64,000 nucleotides of DNA. It comes from Clostridiaceae bacterium (GTDB taxonomy: Bacteria > Bacillota > Clostridia > Lachnospirales > Lachnospiraceae). The notes under the pieces are model-generated. The model was given only the letters and a program-made list of their open reading frames with translations, was not told where the DNA came from and searched no databases. The first letter of the stretch is position 1. Every line of letters begins with the position of its first letter. The position numbers and the translations under genes were made by a program. Below, piece by piece: positions 1 through 7,607 of this stretch. The stretch spans positions 69,787 through 133,786 of the forward strand of contig CABIXM010000002.1 of NCBI GenBank assembly GCA_902362725.1, in the 5' to 3' direction.

Positions 1-443
1 TTCCCATGCCGCAATTTCTTAATCTTCCCTGCCGTCTCTTTGCTGATAATCGGAAATCCTTTATTTTCACATACCCAACGAAAACTGTGTTCCGGATGCA
101 ATTTAACAAGTTCCAACTCCAACTGTGGGAACTTTTCTTTCAGCCACTCTATGTAATATGTAACGAACTCTCTGATCTCTGGAAATTCCATGCCTGTATC
201 ACAAAATACCAACGGTATCTTTCCTGGCAAGCCATATTTCACATATGCCTCACATATCAGATACCCAAGTACCGTGCTATCAAGCCCTCCTGAAAAAGAT
301 AAATAAATCTTTCCATCCCAGTATCTATGCCATTCATATATTCTGTACATGCTGAAATTGGGTTTCAATTCATACGGTTGATATTTCATGCTTTCGAAAT
401 TATCTTTTGGAAACTTAAATGTTTCCGATAATAGATATGCCAT
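1..443 (-). CDS. PP-loop ATPase / PAPS reductase-like protein (3' end outside window)
   Basis: Reading leftward from an ATG at 443 gives at least 147 residues without a stop; the C-terminal part lies beyond the window edge. Residues 51-56 are SGGLDS, the PP-loop that binds ATP in the adenylyl-transferring PAPS reductase / ATP sulfurylase superfamily. It is followed by FCDTGMEFPEI (80-90), a typical second motif of the PAPS reductase branch. A GGTGG-like ribosome site precedes the start. Stand-alone members of this branch are common on phages and conjugative elements, where the substrate is mostly unknown; some relatives serve DNA phosphorothioation, but no dnd partner is visible here. Last visible gene of the leftmost operon. 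The family is well supported, the exact role is not. Confidence 0.8.
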   Translation of the reverse strand, partial: MAYLLSETFKFPKDNFESMKYQPYELKPNFSMYRIYEWHRYWDGKIYLSFSGGLDSTVLGYLICEAYVKYGLPGKIPLVFCDTGMEFPEIREFVTYYIEWLKEKFPQLELELVKLHPEHSFRWVCENKGFPIISKETAGKIKKLRHG

Positions 444-458
444 ACGTTCACCACCATT

Positions 459-788
459 CTATGCCAGCTTTATGCTATCATCCCAGTTATCTTTAGCTGC
501 AAGAAATGCATTGACAACATCTTCTGCTGACATCTGAATTTCTGCTGGAAGTGACGTAACTGAAAAATTCTCTACCGACAATTCAAACCAACAATGATCA
601 TCTTCAGTAAGTTTATCAAAACGTATCTCCGGGAATCCTACTTGCTTTGGGATAAAATACTCTCCATCAGACAAGCAATCCTGAATACTTTCCTTTTGAG
701 CTTCATCAAAAGTGCCTGATACTATTACCTGATTTATTTTCTTATAATTTGAAGCATCTCGATATAAATACTCAATTTTTGTATTCAT
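459..788 (-). CDS. conserved hypothetical protein, 109 aa
   Basis: I do not recognise this protein. The ATG at 788 (MNTKIEYLYRDASNYK) is preceded by AAGGAG at good distance, so I prefer it to the longer in-frame start, which lies inside the upstream gene. It is acidic and soluble with no signal peptide or membrane segment. It sits 13 bp downstream of the DUF5688-like gene and 15 bp upstream of the PP-loop gene, so it is part of the same operon. Proteins of this size beginning with a tyrosine/lysine-rich 'YRDASNYK' stretch recur on Lachnospiraceae elements; no function can be assigned from sequence alone. Confidence 0.7.
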   Translation of the reverse strand: MNTKIEYLYRDASNYKKINQVIVSGTFDEAQKESIQDCLSDGEYFIPKQVGFPEIRFDKLTEDDHCWFELSVENFSVTSLPAEIQMSAEDVVNAFLAAKDNWDDSIKLA

Positions 789-801
789 TTGTTTCTCCTT
801 T

Positions 802-1766
802 TTACCTAAATGGATTTGCCAGCGTAACCTCTCTGGTATCGCCATAGAGGTATACTTCGTTCGATAATTGTTCTCCCAGCGGAACATGCTCCATGTTTAT
901 TTCATGCACCATTTTTTCTACCTCTTCCGTCTTTTGCCCTGTCATTTTCAAAGCTTCCACAGAAACTGCAATTATCTCATGTCTGGATGACGGTAGCAGC
1001 AACAGCTCTGAATCTGCAAGCTTGACTACTTCATCAAGAACCTCCGGATAAAGCAACACTGTGGCTCCATTTATGTGTACGATATTGGATAGTATCCACA
1101 TACCGTCTATTGGCCCCATATCTTCCTGCGTCAAACTCACCATTCCTGATGGATAAATTGCACCCAATATCCTCTCTGTAAATTCTCGCATAGATTCAAT
1201 CTCAATAGGGAAAAGCCTTTTCGTATTTTTCAGGGCATTCTCATAAAGATCTGTTTCGCTCATGGAATACTGTTTCGCCAATTCGTTTGTGACCAGAATT
1301 CCACTTTGTCCATTACTTCCCACATCGTATATCCATCTGTAAACGACAGACAAATCATTAAATTTTCTGTATGGCACCCTTTTTAGCAGTTCCTCATTCA
1401 TCTCTGTATTCACCAGTTCAACTACTACATTCCGTCGGAACAGTTCTGCATTTAAGGACGCATTATACATAAAGTCCTGTACCTCTGTTTCTTTCTGCGG
1501 CATTGAGGACTCTATTCTGGTTATGATCTTTGCTGCCCCACGCATTACCCATTCAAAATCATTTTTCTTCGCATAAGCATCATAAAAATCATTGATATAA
1601 ATCGTGGGACAAGTCTTTGCTCCAGGAATTTTAATCTTAACCCATCCAGTTTTTGATTTATCTTCTGTATACTCACCACAAAAATATCAAATTCGCTGTA
1701 CTTCGCAGGTAAATATTCCTTGATGCTGTTTATCATCTTTCCCTTGAATTCTTCATAAGTCATCAT
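802..1766 (-). pseudogene. DUF5688-like protein gene split by a frameshift
   Basis: The 5' part starts at the ATG at 1766 after GGAGG and encodes MMTYEEFKGKMINSIKEYLP..., the usual DUF5688 N-terminus, but this frame drifts into nonsense and stops at 1545. From about 1655 leftward another frame carries on family-like sequence (GWVKIKIPGAKTCPTIYINDFYDAY) and then runs in the frame of the 247-residue downstream ORF, ending at 802. The two halves join if one frame change is placed at about 1640-1655. DUF5688 proteins are cytosolic proteins of unknown function, common on Clostridia mobile elements. It could be a real inactivating mutation or a base-calling error. The downstream half has an ATG at 1545 but no convincing ribosome site. 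Confidence 0.7.
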
Positions 1767-1786
1767 ACTCATTTCCTCCATTTCTT

Positions 1787-2707
1787 TTATGCATTTACAA
1801 TTTCCCAGGTAGTATCATTCTGTCTGAAGCATGGATACCGTTGTAATGTCTGCCGAATTTTTTCTTTCCAAAACCGGTTGCTATCGCACCGCTTATACCC
1901 TTCGATCTCATCGTAAATCATTTTCAATTCTGCCGGCGCTCCTATCTTTCCCAACGCTGCAGCCACTACATCTTTCCATGTTGCCGAAGCCGAATTACGA
2001 ATATCCAGCTTTTCCGTTTTTACCATCTGGTAGTCCAGAATATACGGAAAATCTTTTCTCAGAATCAAAAGATACTCATGTACCGTCCGGATGAAAGAGG
2101 CTTTCGCATAATGGGTCTGATCTGACACACAGTTATGTTGTGTTTTCACAATCACCTGCTCTACGGTCCCAGGTTTGCAGATTTCAAGCAGCATCGAAAA
2201 AAGTTTACCTCTTGTTTTGATGTCACCCATCAAGATTCCCATATGGCCACCCTTTTGTAGAGCTGCAAACTGCTTCATAACAGTCCTGTTCAACTGTTTT
2301 ACAAATTCATCCCATGATTTTATCTGGGACAGATCCGAAAGCCGCGGATCATATCCGTACCTATCTCTTACTTCCCTCCAGTCATACTCTGTATTGGAAT
2401 AAATGATCTTTCCATTCATGTTCCAATAGGGGGGATGGTAAAAGATATTCTCCGGAACATCCGGGATATCTGCGTTCAGGAGATCAAATCCCAAACGCAA
2501 ATCGGTCCAATACCCATTTACGTGTTTACGGTTGCATACATCTACGGTTGTTCCACTGCCAATAGCATAATCCGAGAGATATTTCATATCGTACTGCTCG
2601 ATAAATTTCTCAATAATGCCAGGGCAGCAATTCCCCCGATAAGTTGCATCACCTCCACTGCCTCGTATTGGGCTGGAAAATATAGTGCTTTCAAAGCCTT
2701 TACCCAT
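1787..2707 (-). CDS. DNA methyltransferase-like protein (N4/N6 amino class)
   Basis: The 306-residue product carries a SAM-binding motif I-like stretch, IGSGTT (49-54), and a motif IV-like catalytic stretch, FYHPPYW (89-95), with H in place of the usual D/N/S before PPY. A glycine-rich hydrophobic strand, GGHMGILMGD, follows at about 153-162. Order I then IV fits amino-methyltransferases that modify adenine N6 or cytosine N4. No restriction endonuclease lies next to it, so it may be an orphan methylase that protects the element from host restriction. The start at 2707 follows AAGGAGAGG. It is the first gene after the promoter and leader terminator at 2768-2879. Activity is uncertain because of the changed motif IV residue. 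Confidence 0.75.
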   Translation of the reverse strand: MGKGFESTIFSSPIRGSGGDATYRGNCCPGIIEKFIEQYDMKYLSDYAIGSGTTVDVCNRKHVNGYWTDLRLGFDLLNADIPDVPENIFYHPPYWNMNGKIIYSNTEYDWREVRDRYGYDPRLSDLSQIKSWDEFVKQLNRTVMKQFAALQKGGHMGILMGDIKTRGKLFSMLLEICKPGTVEQVIVKTQHNCVSDQTHYAKASFIRTVHEYLLILRKDFPYILDYQMVKTEKLDIRNSASATWKDVVAAALGKIGAPAELKMIYDEIEGYKRCDSNRFWKEKIRQTLQRYPCFRQNDTTWEIVNA

Positions 2708-2767
2708 CTTTTTCCTCTCCTTTCTGTTTTAGGGTAAAAAATAAGACCCTGTCACCAGAAAACGCAC

Positions 2768-2804
2768 AAAAAAAGACGGCATATGCTTATTTGCATAGTC
2801 CGTC
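2768..2804 (-). terminator. intrinsic terminator in the leader of the methyltransferase operon
   Basis: On the minus strand GACGGACTATGC and GCATATGCCGTC form an imperfect stem around AAATAA (2775-2804), followed at once by seven T. It lies between the promoter at 2852-2879 and the first gene, so transcripts would end early unless read-through is allowed. The same layout and flanking words occur at 7505-7543. Confidence 0.8.
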
Positions 2805-2851
2805 CTGTGTTTATTTCGCAATTTTTTTAGTGATTAAAAGTCTATACTCTC

Positions 2852-2879
2852 ATATTATCACAATTATGAAATTTGTCAA
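2852..2879 (-). promoter_or_regulatory. sigma-A type promoter for the methyltransferase operon
   Basis: On the minus strand TTGACA (2874-2879) and TAATAT (2852-2857) are separated by 16 bp. Transcription would run leftward through a leader of roughly 50-80 nt into the terminator at 2768-2804. The words ATAGACTT and GCGAAATAA in the leader are shared with the leader downstream of the promoter at 7608-7636. Confidence 0.75.
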
Positions 2880-2882
2880 TTT

Positions 2883-2914
2883 TTTTAGGCATCATACAAT
2901 GATGATGCCTAAAA
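2883..2914. repeat. perfect inverted repeat between two operons
   Basis: Thirteen-base arms (TTTTAGGCATCAT and its complement) surround a 6-base loop. It lies just after the stop of the 62-aa gene at 2927 and just before the promoter of the next operon. It resembles a terminator stem for the upstream operon, but neither strand has a clean T-run after the GC-containing stem. Confidence 0.6.
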
Positions 2915-2926
2915 TACAAGTTAATG

Positions 2927-3115
2927 TCATGTCCTTTCTTCATGTATTCTTCTGTTTCTCTGGATGACAGCACAGCGGAATGCTTTCTGCATCGCTGGAG
3001 AAAGCTCTTCACAATCCTTATCAAATGTAATTGGATGCTTTTTCGCTTCCTTGATTGCTCTGATTTGCTCTTTCGTAGGTTTCTGGCCTTTTTTAACAAT
3101 ATATGTTTTCACCAT
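2927..3115 (-). CDS. small conserved protein, 62 aa, partner of Rpn-type nucleases
   Basis: The protein begins MVKTYIVKKGQKPTKEQ and contains KHPITFDKDCEELSPAMQKAF followed by a basic tail. It matches a small cytosolic family that I recall from many Firmicutes genomes and that often sits beside Rpn/PD-(D/E)XK nuclease genes, as here. The layout (small, charged, next to a nuclease) would suit an antitoxin or regulator, but I know of no proof of that. AGGAGAGG precedes the ATG at 3115. It is the last gene of the operon that starts at 7405. Confidence 0.75.
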   Translation of the reverse strand: MVKTYIVKKGQKPTKEQIRAIKEAKKHPITFDKDCEELSPAMQKAFRCAVIQRNRRIHEERT

Positions 3116-3146
3116 AGCCTCTCCTATCCTGCTCTCCGCTTGTAAT

Positions 3147-3359
3147 TTACTTCCAAAACCGTTTTACATATCTTGTGGCATCCTCCGGAGATAGGGAAAA
3201 CTTTTCTTTGATCCTCATAGATGTGGAGTCTAAGGTTTTTCCATCTTCCTGGCAGATCTCAACCGTTGCTCGGATACCTTCTGCAATTCCTTTTTCCATA
3301 CCACGTTTTTCGCCAACAGCAATGCCAGCTTCCTTTATTCCCTGACTCAAATTGCACAT
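3147..3359 (-). pseudogene. remnant of a second Rpn-type nuclease gene (3' end only)
   Basis: The 70 residues align closely to the last 70 or so residues of the adjacent full-length nuclease: GIAVGEKRGMEKGIAEGIRATVEICQEDG against GIVVGEKRGMETGIRAMVEMCQEDG, then a shared end of the type RYVKRFWK. The similarity is also obvious in the DNA, so it is the remains of a tandem duplication. The nuclease core is missing. No convincing ribosome site precedes it, so it is probably not a functional gene, although a free C-terminal fragment cannot be excluded. Confidence 0.8.
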
Positions 3360-3381
3360 AAACTCATGCCTCGCTTATGCT

Positions 3382-4212
3382 TTACTTCCAAAATTTTTTT
3401 ACATATCTTATGGCATCCTCCGGTGACATTGAAAACTTTTCTTTAATCCGCACAGAAGTAGAATCTAAAGATCTTCCATCTTCCTGGCACATTTCAACCA
3501 TTGCACGAATACCTGTTTCCATACCACGTTTTTCGCCAACAACAATGCCTTTTTCCATGCCTTTTCTTACATTTTCTTCGTCTCTCATCAACAATGTCAT
3601 AAACTCACGCCTCCATTCTTTATTTCGCTTTGCCTGCTGTACTTCCTCATCCAGCCGTTTTACCGCCGAGGTCTTAGGCTCTTTTCCTGCGACATATTCC
3701 AAAAAGTCTGTAAGTTCTTCACTCATCCCGTCCGTTTGACCTGTTGCATTCAAGAAGATCTTATAGGTATCGTCTCCCAGTTCCAAATCTGGTTCTTCCT
3801 GGCAACGTTCCGTAAATGTGTACACACATCTGTCTCTTCCAAATGGATCAAACGTACAGATAAATATAATATAGCTTCTTTTTAAATCTTTGTAAAAAGT
3901 TCCCTTATCTGTCATTCCTACATCAATCGCACCTTGATAGTACCTGCTTCGCTTCGGAAGCTCCGGTCCATCTGTTGTCTGCATTTCGATGTCATATACA
4001 CTATTCTTTCCATCCTGTACATATACATCCAAACGCACACTTTTCGCATCCACACCAACATCTATACTTTTCTGTGGCTCCGGATACTCTACACGATCTA
4101 TTTTTATCCCCAGAATGATTTCCAGAAGCTCCTTACATAATTTTGCATTCTGCATAACCTTTCCAAAAATAAAATCATTGCTGATACTTAATTCTTCCCA
4201 ATTTATTTCCAT
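3382..4212 (-). CDS. Rpn family recombination-promoting nuclease / PD-(D/E)XK transposase-like
   Basis: The start at 4212 (MEINWEELSISNDFIFGKVMQNAKLCKELLEIIL) follows AAGGAAGTGG and matches the usual N-terminus; the longer in-frame start would overlap the gene upstream. The core includes RLDVYVQDGKNSVYDIEMQT, the D...E-x-Q strand of the PD-(D/E)XK nuclease fold, and RSRYYQGAIDVGM. The C-terminus has glycine-lysine rich GMEKG/GMETG repeats and a helical RYVKKFWK end, as usual for the family. RpnA homologues cleave DNA and raise recombination in E. coli; this Firmicutes branch is annotated as transposase but has no terminal repeats. Length of 276 residues is normal. A decayed copy of its 3' end follows directly. 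Confidence 0.88.
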   Translation of the reverse strand: MEINWEELSISNDFIFGKVMQNAKLCKELLEIILGIKIDRVEYPEPQKSIDVGVDAKSVRLDVYVQDGKNSVYDIEMQTTDGPELPKRSRYYQGAIDVGMTDKGTFYKDLKRSYIIFICTFDPFGRDRCVYTFTERCQEEPDLELGDDTYKIFLNATGQTDGMSEELTDFLEYVAGKEPKTSAVKRLDEEVQQAKRNKEWRREFMTLLMRDEENVRKGMEKGIVVGEKRGMETGIRAMVEMCQEDGRSLDSTSVRIKEKFSMSPEDAIRYVKKFWK

Positions 4213-4294
4213 GTTTACCACTTCCTTTTTCTTTAGTATACCTATTTTGCAGGTAAAACTCAATGTTTTTTTCTGTTTTACTTGAGGTATAAAT

Positions 4295-4462
4295 TTATAC
4301 TGCCAACTCATATCCTCTATGGCAAAATCCGGTTTGCTCTGAAATATAGTCGGAAATTGACTCCTCATCAGACATTCCATCTGGAAGTTCTATTTCTTCC
4401 GGAAGAAACGCCAACGCTTCGTTATCTCCATCTGTATCCCACTCAATTCTAACCGCTTTCAT
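4295..4462 (-). CDS. small conserved acidic protein, 55 aa
   Basis: An ATG at 4462 preceded by the near-perfect ribosome site TAAGGAGG opens a 55-residue frame, MKAVRIEWDTDGDNEALAFLP, ending YELAV. The acidic body contains LPDGMSDEESISDYISEQTGFCHRGYEL, a pattern I recall from short proteins on many Clostridia mobile elements. It is soluble, without membrane segment; function unknown. It lies 15 bp downstream of the 94-aa gene and 82 bp upstream of the nuclease gene. The excellent ribosome site and typical sequence make it a real gene despite its size. Confidence 0.8.
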   Translation of the reverse strand: MKAVRIEWDTDGDNEALAFLPEEIELPDGMSDEESISDYISEQTGFCHRGYELAV

Positions 4463-4477
4463 ATAAGATGTTCCTCC

Positions 4478-4762
4478 TTAATATCCCAGCTCATGTAATT
4501 CTTCTTCCGTATCTGCAGATGCAACAACACCAATATACATGATCTTAGTTTTACAAGCGTTAAGTTCTGCAGCCAGCGATGAGAAAAGTTCCGACAGCTC
4601 TTCCTTTCCCGCTTCTGTAAGCAGGTGATGTGTTACTGTCAGCTGTGTTTCATCCCGTTCTCCTTTGCGATTGATAAATGCAATATCTACGCAGGCGACT
4701 CTTTTCAGAGTGGATGCATCCCCTTCTACTCTCCCAGCTTTCATATACTCTTTAATTGTCAT
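4478..4762 (-). CDS. conserved hypothetical protein, 94 aa
   Basis: I chose the ATG at 4762 (MTIKEYMKAGRVEGDAS) because AGGAGG lies just upstream; the longer frame has no such site and would overlap the neighbour. The protein has no signal or membrane segment. Its middle (CVDIAFINRKGERDETQLTVTHHLLTEAGKEELSELFSSLAAEL) alternates predicted strands and a helix. I do not recognise a named domain. It stands in the accessory operon between two other small genes, with a 13-bp gap to the one upstream, so it is certainly co-transcribed. Confidence 0.7.
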   Translation of the reverse strand: MTIKEYMKAGRVEGDASTLKRVACVDIAFINRKGERDETQLTVTHHLLTEAGKEELSELFSSLAAELNACKTKIMYIGVVASADTEEELHELGY

Positions 4763-4775
4763 ACCCGTTTTCCTC

Positions 4776-5042
4776 CTATGAAAAGGTTGCAATCTGATAT
4801 TCTTCACGGGTAAGATAAATTCTCATTTGAGTATCTACCGTTTCCAATATTACCATCTTGTTATCCTCATGAATTATTCTGCATTTTTCACCGTCGCAGG
4901 CCAGATACAAATTATCTACGGGTTTTCTCAAATCGTAATATTCTGTATCCCCTTCCTGTCTATGCTCAATATGCCCTCCATAAAATAACTCAGCACCTTT
5001 TTCTTCATACAACTCTTTGAGGCTAATACACACTGTTCTCAT
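4776..5042 (-). CDS. conserved hypothetical protein, 88 aa
   Basis: The ATG at 5042 (MRTVCISLKELYEEKGAELFYGGHIEH) has AAAGGAAG upstream; an earlier in-frame start would place the N-terminus inside the palindrome at 5062-5089 and is unlikely. The sequence is soluble, with a repeated strand-like pattern in its second half (MVILETVDTQMRIYLTREEYQIATFS). No domain is recognised. It belongs to the operon that begins at 7405. Confidence 0.65.
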   Translation of the reverse strand: MRTVCISLKELYEEKGAELFYGGHIEHRQEGDTEYYDLRKPVDNLYLACDGEKCRIIHEDNKMVILETVDTQMRIYLTREEYQIATFS

Positions 5043-5061
5043 ATTCTGCTTCCTTTCCATT

Positions 5062-5089
5062 TTTCCAGCCGGCAATTACCGGCTGGAAA
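5062..5089. repeat. perfect inverted repeat between genes
   Basis: Eleven-base arms (TTTCCAGCCGG) flank a 6-base loop between the gene ending at 5115 and the one starting at 5042. There is no T-run after it on the minus strand, so it is not a normal terminator; it could stabilise or process the operon mRNA. Confidence 0.65.
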
Positions 5090-5114
5090 GCATATTCTGA
5101 CGCTATAAGCAGGA

Positions 5115-5771
5115 CTACACCTTCCCATTTTCCTTATATCTGGATAATGGTTCGATCCACACTTTTTTCCCACTCTTATACGTTCTAAAATGTCCTTTTA
5201 CCTGAACAACATACTCTGGCTTGTGGTACCTTCTCTTATCCTGAACAACATTTCCCTCACGTTCCGGGAAATCCATCAGTAAATAGGTCCTTCCGCTCAG
5301 AGCTGCTGGTTTACCTGACAATTTTTCTTGAGCTTCACCATATTTTCCAAGTGATTGCCCTTTCACTTCTATTACTGCATTATAGTGAATGGAAAATTTC
5401 ATCAAGGCATGGTATTTGACAGATTCTATTACATCTGTATTCTCCCTGACCATGACATCAATCATTTTTTTCCGCTGCACATGATTCATGTTGGCTGGAA
5501 ACCTGTGATTTGATATAGTTCCTGTTGCCGGATCGTAATCCCACATCAAAACTTTTTTCCCGCTTTTTATCTGCAGACACAGCTCAATCAACCCATACTG
5601 CTTTGCTTCAAAGCTAATGATTTCTCCCGGTAATATAATACTGCCAGACTGAAATGGTATCACAAATTTCTCTGCATCCAACGTCTGTTTATTATCCTGG
5701 TACCATTTGATGATTTTTCCCACTTGATCATTATTTTTCACTATGATTCTTACTGCCTTTTCTGCATTCAA
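5115..5771 (-). CDS. hypothetical protein with mobile-element C-terminal motif, 218 aa
   Basis: The start is a TTG at 5771: GGAGG, supplied by the last codons of the RadC-like gene, lies 6-7 bases before it, and no ATG is well placed. The protein is basic and soluble. The C-terminus, YVVQVKGHFRTYKSGKKVWIEP, resembles a 'GHxRxYKSGKxVWI' end that I recall from several otherwise unrelated phage and ICE proteins of Firmicutes and that may be a nucleic-acid or protein contact tail. The N-terminal two thirds are not recognised. It is tightly spaced (2 bp) after the RadC-like gene, so translation is probably coupled. Confidence 0.65.
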   Translation of the reverse strand: MNAEKAVRIIVKNNDQVGKIIKWYQDNKQTLDAEKFVIPFQSGSIILPGEIISFEAKQYGLIELCLQIKSGKKVLMWDYDPATGTISNHRFPANMNHVQRKKMIDVMVRENTDVIESVKYHALMKFSIHYNAVIEVKGQSLGKYGEAQEKLSGKPAALSGRTYLLMDFPEREGNVVQDKRRYHKPEYVVQVKGHFRTYKSGKKVWIEPLSRYKENGKV

Positions 5772-5773
5772 CG

Positions 5774-6247
5774 CTATTCCTCCATCAACATATTTTTTTC
5801 CTTAAATGAGAAATAATCGGGATTTCCTAAGATGATATGATCTAAAAAATTGATACCCAAGACAGAAGCTCCGTTTTGAAGTGTTCTTGTAAAATCCAGA
5901 TCTGCAATAGATGGATTCGGATTTCCGGAAGGATGGTTATGGACAATAATAAAATTTACTGCACCACTCAGCAACACCCTTTTCAACACATCCGCAATTC
6001 TTACCTGTGCGTAATCTACGCTTCCATGGGAGATTTCAAAAAAGCCTGTAGGATTATCCTTGAGGCAGGTAATCAAATATAAGAATTCTTCTGCTTTTCG
6101 GTTCAGCCCAAAAACCTCATTCATGACCCGCACTATTTTCTTTGGTGAATCCAGAGCACTTTCTTTCCCATAAATAATACATTTTTCTTGGACCAATTTC
6201 AGTCTCATATTGTTATCAAATTCTGTTCCATATGTAATAATTCTCAT
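5774..6247 (-). CDS. RadC-like JAB/MPN-domain protein
   Basis: The 157-residue protein has the JAMM metal-site signature: E71 within FFEISHG, then HNHPSGNPNPSIAD at 103-116, giving H103, H105 and D116. This is the C-terminal RadC (PF04002-type) domain. The N-terminal helix-hairpin-helix part of chromosomal RadC is reduced, as is usual for copies on plasmids and integrative elements. Such proteins are zinc-dependent hydrolase folds; despite the name, no repair activity is proven for the mobile forms, which are often found near antirestriction and methylase genes, as here. Confidence 0.88.
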   Translation of the reverse strand: MRIITYGTEFDNNMRLKLVQEKCIIYGKESALDSPKKIVRVMNEVFGLNRKAEEFLYLITCLKDNPTGFFEISHGSVDYAQVRIADVLKRVLLSGAVNFIIVHNHPSGNPNPSIADLDFTRTLQNGASVLGINFLDHIILGNPDYFSFKEKNMLMEE

Positions 6248-6267
6248 CTAACGCTCCTTATATACAA

Positions 6268-7053
6268 TTAAATAGCAAGCGTCATCTGACCGCTTGCTTC
6301 TTCGACAAACTGTTTCATATCTAACGGATTCATGCTGATCTGCTGGGTTGCTTCTTCTGTACCTTCAAAAAAGCCTCTAAACTTTTCCCATTTCAGATAC
6401 AGCATCGGTGTAAACCACACATCATTATCCGGATGAAATCCGGGCTTGGCCAGGCTGTCTCCTCTTATGACTGCAGCATTGCATCCGAGCAATGATAACT
6501 GAACGTAGCACATTAACATAGCTGTTTCATCTATATCTTGAGCCACAAACAGTACCTTATCCTGATAATTTATCTTGTGTTTCCTTGCTGTATTTGCAAA
6601 TGCAATCAACATAGCACCTGCTCCGCAGGCTGGATCGCTTACCGTTATATATTTTTTACCCGTTTTCGCATCAAGCATCTCATCCCCTGCATAATTTATT
6701 TCCGACATAAATTCGCAGATATGATACGGTGTAAAAAACTGCCCTTTCTGCTCCTGCTCCAGACCAATTCGGTGATACAGTTTTCCCAGGAAATCCTGTT
6801 CCGGATTATCGTCCAGTGCTGCTGCAGTCACCGCAAACAGATTTGGCATCATTTCCTGATACTCTTTTTCATATTTGCCAATCGTCTGCAGATAACGTTC
6901 TTCCCGCTGCTGCCATTCTGCAGTTTTCACCGTATTCGCCATAGATGCGGCCGAAAGATATAAAAAGTCTTTCCATACTTCCCATTTAGAATATTTCTGA
7001 TTGAACTTATTATAGATACTCAGGAATTCTTTCTCATAATCTATCTTTTCCAT
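6268..7053 (-). CDS. N-6 DNA methylase-like protein, catalytic motif apparently missing
   Basis: Start at 7053 follows AGGAG. Residues 104-109 (GQFFTP) and 140-149 (DPACGAGAML) are the X-motif and SAM-binding motif I of HsdM-type N6-adenine methyltransferases. The catalytic NPP(Y/F) motif expected after motif III is not found; the corresponding place reads NDVWFTPMLYL (210-220). No HsdR or HsdS gene lies nearby. Truncated HsdM-like proteins of about 260 residues are common on Clostridia conjugative elements. It may bind SAM or DNA, or act in antirestriction, without methylating. Second gene of the operon from 7405. Confidence 0.8.
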   Translation of the reverse strand: MEKIDYEKEFLSIYNKFNQKYSKWEVWKDFLYLSAASMANTVKTAEWQQREERYLQTIGKYEKEYQEMMPNLFAVTAAALDDNPEQDFLGKLYHRIGLEQEQKGQFFTPYHICEFMSEINYAGDEMLDAKTGKKYITVSDPACGAGAMLIAFANTARKHKINYQDKVLFVAQDIDETAMLMCYVQLSLLGCNAAVIRGDSLAKPGFHPDNDVWFTPMLYLKWEKFRGFFEGTEEATQQISMNPLDMKQFVEEASGQMTLAI

Positions 7054-7063
7054 GCTTGTTCTC

Positions 7064-7405
7064 CTATATTTCAAAATATTCTATGGTTTCGCCTGGTTCC
7101 CATGGTAGTTCCGCTGCATCCAGGATTTTTTTCATGTCCTCGCAGCTCCAGGATATCCACCTACCTTCTTCCCAGGCATTTTCCGGACTTCCAATGCAGC
7201 CACCTAAGTCACCATCTTTAAGTTGTTTTTTCTCCTCATGTGAGAAATCTGTAAAAGCTTGATTTAACCTTTTACGTGCGTTTACCGAAAGTTCCACGCC
7301 CATTCTCTCCTGCTGCATCCGCGCCTGCAGGAACATCCAGCTCTCACGAGGCACCCAAATGGTCATGCTTGTCCTTTTAACCGGTTTGTCTAATAAAATA
7401 CTCAT
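7064..7405 (-). CDS. hypothetical protein, 113 aa, first gene of accessory operon
   Basis: The ATG at 7405 (MSILLDKPVKRTSMTIWVPRESW) follows AAAGGAGG. The N-terminal part up to residue 45 is basic with alternating hydrophobic residues and could form a ribbon-helix-helix-like DNA-binding unit (TSMTIWVPRESWMFLQARMQQERMGVELSVNARKR cut here by description only). The C-terminal part is acidic and tryptophan-rich (WISWSCEDMKKILDAAELPWEPGETIEYF). No family is recognised. Being first after the promoter and leader terminator, it could be a regulator of its own operon, which is only a guess. Confidence 0.65.
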   Translation of the reverse strand: MSILLDKPVKRTSMTIWVPRESWMFLQARMQQERMGVELSVNARKRLNQAFTDFSHEEKKQLKDGDLGGCIGSPENAWEEGRWISWSCEDMKKILDAAELPWEPGETIEYFEI

Positions 7406-7504
7406 CGTTTTTTCCTCCTTTAAATTCAGCATTCTCAGCCACTACGTTTACTTTCTACCCACCTTTCTTTTGCAAATAAATAGACTCAGCAAAAGACGGG
7501 ACAC

Positions 7505-7543
7505 AAAAAAGGACGCATATTACCGTAATGGTAAAATACGTCC
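7505..7543 (-). terminator. intrinsic terminator in the leader of the accessory operon
   Basis: On the minus strand GGACG...ACC and GGT...GCGTCC form a long stem with a 4-base loop (7511-7543) followed by six T. It lies between the promoter at 7608-7636 and the gene starting at 7405. The sequence flanking it (GCGAAATAA before, TTTTTTGTG after) matches the leader at 2768-2820. Confidence 0.8.
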
Positions 7544-7607
7544 TTAAATTATTTCGCTAATCCATGAGGATTTTCCTCAATCGTTTTTTACTAAGTCTAT
7601 GTAATAT

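Noticed and set aside
3382..4212. Calling the Rpn-type gene an insertion sequence
   Set aside because: No terminal inverted repeats or target duplication are visible; the family is a nuclease often mislabelled as transposase.
4213..4380. N-terminal extension of the Rpn-type nuclease
   Set aside because: It overlaps a separate 55-aa gene in another frame, and the ATG at 4212 has a ribosome site and the family N-terminus.
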